A stretch of 5,314 bases of DNA. Source: JAHJTW01 sp964545545 (GTDB lineage: Bacteria; Krumholzibacteriota; Krumholzibacteriia; LZORAL124-64-63). The translations under genes and the position numbers were made by a program. Positions 3,362 to 5,314 of this stretch are shown piece by piece. Under the pieces are notes generated by a model, which saw only the letters and a list, made by a program, of their open reading frames with translations, was not told where the DNA came from and ran no database searches. Each line of letters begins with the position of its first letter. Position 1 is the stretch's first letter. The stretch is taken from positions 1-5,314 of the forward strand of contig CAZJGK010000131.1 in the NCBI GenBank assembly GCA_964545545.1, read 5' to 3'.

Positions 3362-5314
3362 TCAGAGCCGCTTGCCCAGATGGCGGCCGGTCAATGACCC
3401 TGCGGTCTTGGCCACCTGTCCAGGGGTACCTTGGGCCACAACACGGCCGCCGTCCGCGCCGCCGCCCGGTCCCAGGTCGATGATCCAATCCGCCTGGGCG
3501 ATCAGGTCGAGGTTGTGCTCGATGACGACCACGGAATGCCCCTGGGCCACCAGTTCGTGCAGCACGACCACGAGGGCGCGCACGTCCTCCGCATGCAACC
3601 CCGTGGTGGGTTCATCCAGCAGGTAGAGGTTGTTTTTTCCGGAAGGCAACGCCAGCTCCCTGGCAATCTTCAAGCGCTGACTTTCTCCCCCCGAGAGGGT
3701 AGGCGCAGGTTGGCCCAGGTGCAGATACCCCAGGCCCACCTTCTTGAGCAACCAGAGTTTTTGGCTGACCACGCCGACGTCCCCGAAAAAAGCCAGGGCT
3801 TCGGCCACCGTCAGATCCAGGACCTGGGCCATGTTGAGCCCCTTGTAGTGGACTTCCAGGGTCGCGGTGCTGAAGCGGCTGCCATGGCAATCCTCGCAGG
3901 GCACCTCGATATCCGCCATGAACTGCATCTCGACCCGATGGTAGCCCAGACCCTGGCAGGTCGGGCAGCGGCCGCCGGCGGTGTTGAAGCTGAACCTTCC
4001 CGGCGCATAACCCCGGGCCACCGCTTCGGCCGTGTGGGCGAAGAGGTCCCGGATCGGACCCAGCACCTGCAGATACGAAGCGGGGTTGGAACGGCTTGTC
4101 CGGCCAATGGGTGACTGGTCCACCCGCACCACCTTGCCCACGCCATGACCGCCCTGGATGGCGGTGAAGGGTGCGTATTGACCGCTGCCCCCTACAGCCT
4201 TCGCCGTCAACCCGTCATGGATGCAGCCGTTGAGCAGACTGCTTTTCCCGGACCCGGAAAGCCCGGTCAAGGCCACGAAGCGGTGCAGGGGAACCCTGAC
4301 GTCGATATGGTGCAGATTATGTAACCTGGCCTCCTTGACCACCAGCTGTCCGCCACGGTCACCGGTTCCCGGGCGCTTGGGCAATGGGGGCACTTCGCCC
4401 CGCAGATGCCTCGCCGTCAAGGTCGTACCGGAAGCCAGCAGTTCCTGGACCGGCCCGGCAAAAACCAGATACCCGCCCTCGTTGCCCGCCCCCGGGCCCA
4501 GCTCCACGAAATAATCGGCGCTGGCCAGGACTCCCAGATCGTGTTCGACCACCACCACGGTGTTCCCGGCGGCCACGAGATCCCGCAGGGTGTCCACCAG
4601 CCGGTTCACATCCTCGGGGTGCAGGCCGCAAGTCGGTTCGTCCAGCACATAAAGGGTGTCGACCAGCCGGGAGCCCAGGGCGTTGGCCAGATGGATGCGC
4701 TGGGCCTCTCCACCCGAAAGCGTGCGCGTCAGCCGGTCCAGAGTCAGGTAACCCAATCCGACCCGGTCGAGAAACTCGAGTCGATGCAGGATTTCCCCCC
4801 GGATCTCTCCGGCAGCGGCCATGGCGGCCTTGCTCAGCCTCACTCCCCGCATGCGATTCAAGGCCACGGTTACGGACATCCGGCCCACAAGACCCAGGTC
4901 CATGCCCTGGACCTTCACCGCCAGGGCCTCGAGCCGGAGACGGCTGCCGCCACAGGCACGGCACAGGGTGTCCCCCATATAACGCCGCGTGAAAAACCGG
5001 TGGTGCCCCTTCTTCATCTCCTTCCGCATGTGCGCCAGGTAGGGAATAATCCCCAGGTATCCCTTGTCCTTCCCTTCCAGAACCATGAGTTGCTGCTTGC
5101 GCGGCAACTTCCCAAAGGGAATATCGACGGGGATCTTGTGCCGGGCGCAGAACCGCAGCAGGGCCGTGAACTGGCGGTGGAAACTCTCGGTGCTCCAGGG
5201 CTTGACGGCGCCGTCGCGCAGGCACAGATCAGGTTCGGCAATGATCCGGTTCTCGTCGAACTCCAGCCGGTTGCCGAAGCCCTTGCAGGCCGGACAAGCC
5301 CCCTCCGGTGAATT
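3362..5314 (-). CDS. uvrA: UvrA excinuclease ABC subunit A (C-terminal 650 residues; 5' end beyond right edge)
   Basis: UvrA is the DNA-damage-recognition ATPase of nucleotide excision repair; it binds DNA as a dimer and loads UvrB. The frame is open from the window edge, with the first codons reading NSPEGACPACKGFG, a UvrA zinc-site motif. In order (visible numbering): Cys7/Cys10; CRAC at 118-121; ABC signature LSGGEAQR at 199; Walker B LYVLDEPTCGLHPED from 221; second Walker A GLSGSGKS at 351-358; DQSPIGRTSRSNPASY near 400; zinc module CPTC...CEDC (450, 453, 473, 476); second signature LSGGESQR at 540; Walker B LYLLDEPTTGLH from 563; and VIEHNLDLI. The first ATPase Walker A is off the window. 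An internal TTG at 5107 is not the start, since conserved sequence continues upstream. Wording such as ALGSRLVDTLYVLDEPTCGLHPED and GHSVVVIEHNLDLI departs from classical UvrA and suggests a variant subfamily. Confidence 0.93.
   Translation of the reverse strand, partial: NSPEGACPACKGFGNRLEFDENRIIAEPDLCLRDGAVKPWSTESFHRQFTALLRFCARHKIPVDIPFGKLPRKQQLMVLEGKDKGYLGIIPYLAHMRKEMKKGHHRFFTRRYMGDTLCRACGGSRLRLEALAVKVQGMDLGLVGRMSVTVALNRMRGVRLSKAAMAAAGEIRGEILHRLEFLDRVGLGYLTLDRLTRTLSGGEAQRIHLANALGSRLVDTLYVLDEPTCGLHPEDVNRLVDTLRDLVAAGNTVVVVEHDLGVLASADYFVELGPGAGNEGGYLVFAGPVQELLASGTTLTARHLRGEVPPLPKRPGTGDRGGQLVVKEARLHNLHHIDVRVPLHRFVALTGLSGSGKSSLLNGCIHDGLTAKAVGGSGQYAPFTAIQGGHGVGKVVRVDQSPIGRTSRSNPASYLQVLGPIRDLFAHTAEAVARGYAPGRFSFNTAGGRCPTCQGLGYHRVEMQFMADIEVPCEDCHGSRFSTATLEVHYKGLNMAQVLDLTVAEALAFFGDVGVVSQKLWLLKKVGLGYLHLGQPAPTLSGGESQRLKIARELALPSGKNNLYLLDEPTTGLHAEDVRALVVVLHELVAQGHSVVVIEHNLDLIAQADWIIDLGPGGGADGGRVVAQGTPGQVAKTAGSLTGRHLGKRL

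Noticed and set aside
5105..5107. TTG as a start codon for a 581-residue UvrA
   Set aside because: UvrA-type sequence (CPACKGFG, then KPWSTESFHRQ) continues in frame up to the window edge, so the gene is truncated by the window and does not start here.
4359..5225. 288-codon minus-strand frame overlapping uvrA
   Set aside because: It is an alternate frame of the same DNA with Gly/Pro/Arg-rich translation and no domain signal.
4406..5311. 301-codon plus-strand open frame (and a similar one at 3431-4114)
   Set aside because: Both are antisense to uvrA, which has two ABC signatures, Walker motifs and zinc modules in the opposite strand. They are shadows of codon bias.

Overview
This window is a compact bacterial stretch in which every gene I can support lies on the minus strand. 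The DNA is GC-rich. The long plus-strand open frames are antisense shadows of real minus-strand genes. GC content, Shine-Dalgarno-led starts (one of them TTG), CCA-encoding tRNA genes and a sigma-54-type promoter candidate point to a Gram-negative, free-living bacterium. A deltaproteobacterium-like lineage or a relative would fit, but nothing here fixes the phylum.

In transcription order, from the right edge to the left: (1) the C-terminal 650 residues of a UvrA excinuclease ATPase, entering from the right edge and ending at 3362. (2) A 168-nt intergenic region with a good sigma-54-like -24/-12 element, two copies of a 13-bp repeat and an operator-like dyad. (3) A soluble histidine kinase (1979-3193) with no visible sensor domain and an unassigned C-terminal extension of about 119 residues. 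(4) A 98-nt gap holding a hairpin and a doubtful 32-codon frame. (5) A stand-alone receiver-domain response regulator (1476-1880). (6) A consensus-like sigma-70 promoter driving tRNA-Phe(GAA) and tRNA-Thr(CGT), closed by a strong intrinsic terminator. (7) The first 351 codons of a phosphoglucomutase/phosphomannomutase-family enzyme, starting at a TTG with a strong ribosome-binding site and running off the left edge.

The kinase and response regulator are adjacent, co-directional and probably form one two-component pair. The regulator has no output domain, so it must act by protein-protein contact or as a relay step. uvrA, the tRNA pair and the sugar-phosphate mutase are housekeeping neighbours with no obvious functional tie to the pair. 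The least ordinary parts are the kinase's C-terminal region, the dense regulatory DNA in front of it, and signs that the UvrA belongs to a non-canonical, possibly double-length, subfamily. I see no mobile element, CRISPR array or defence cassette.
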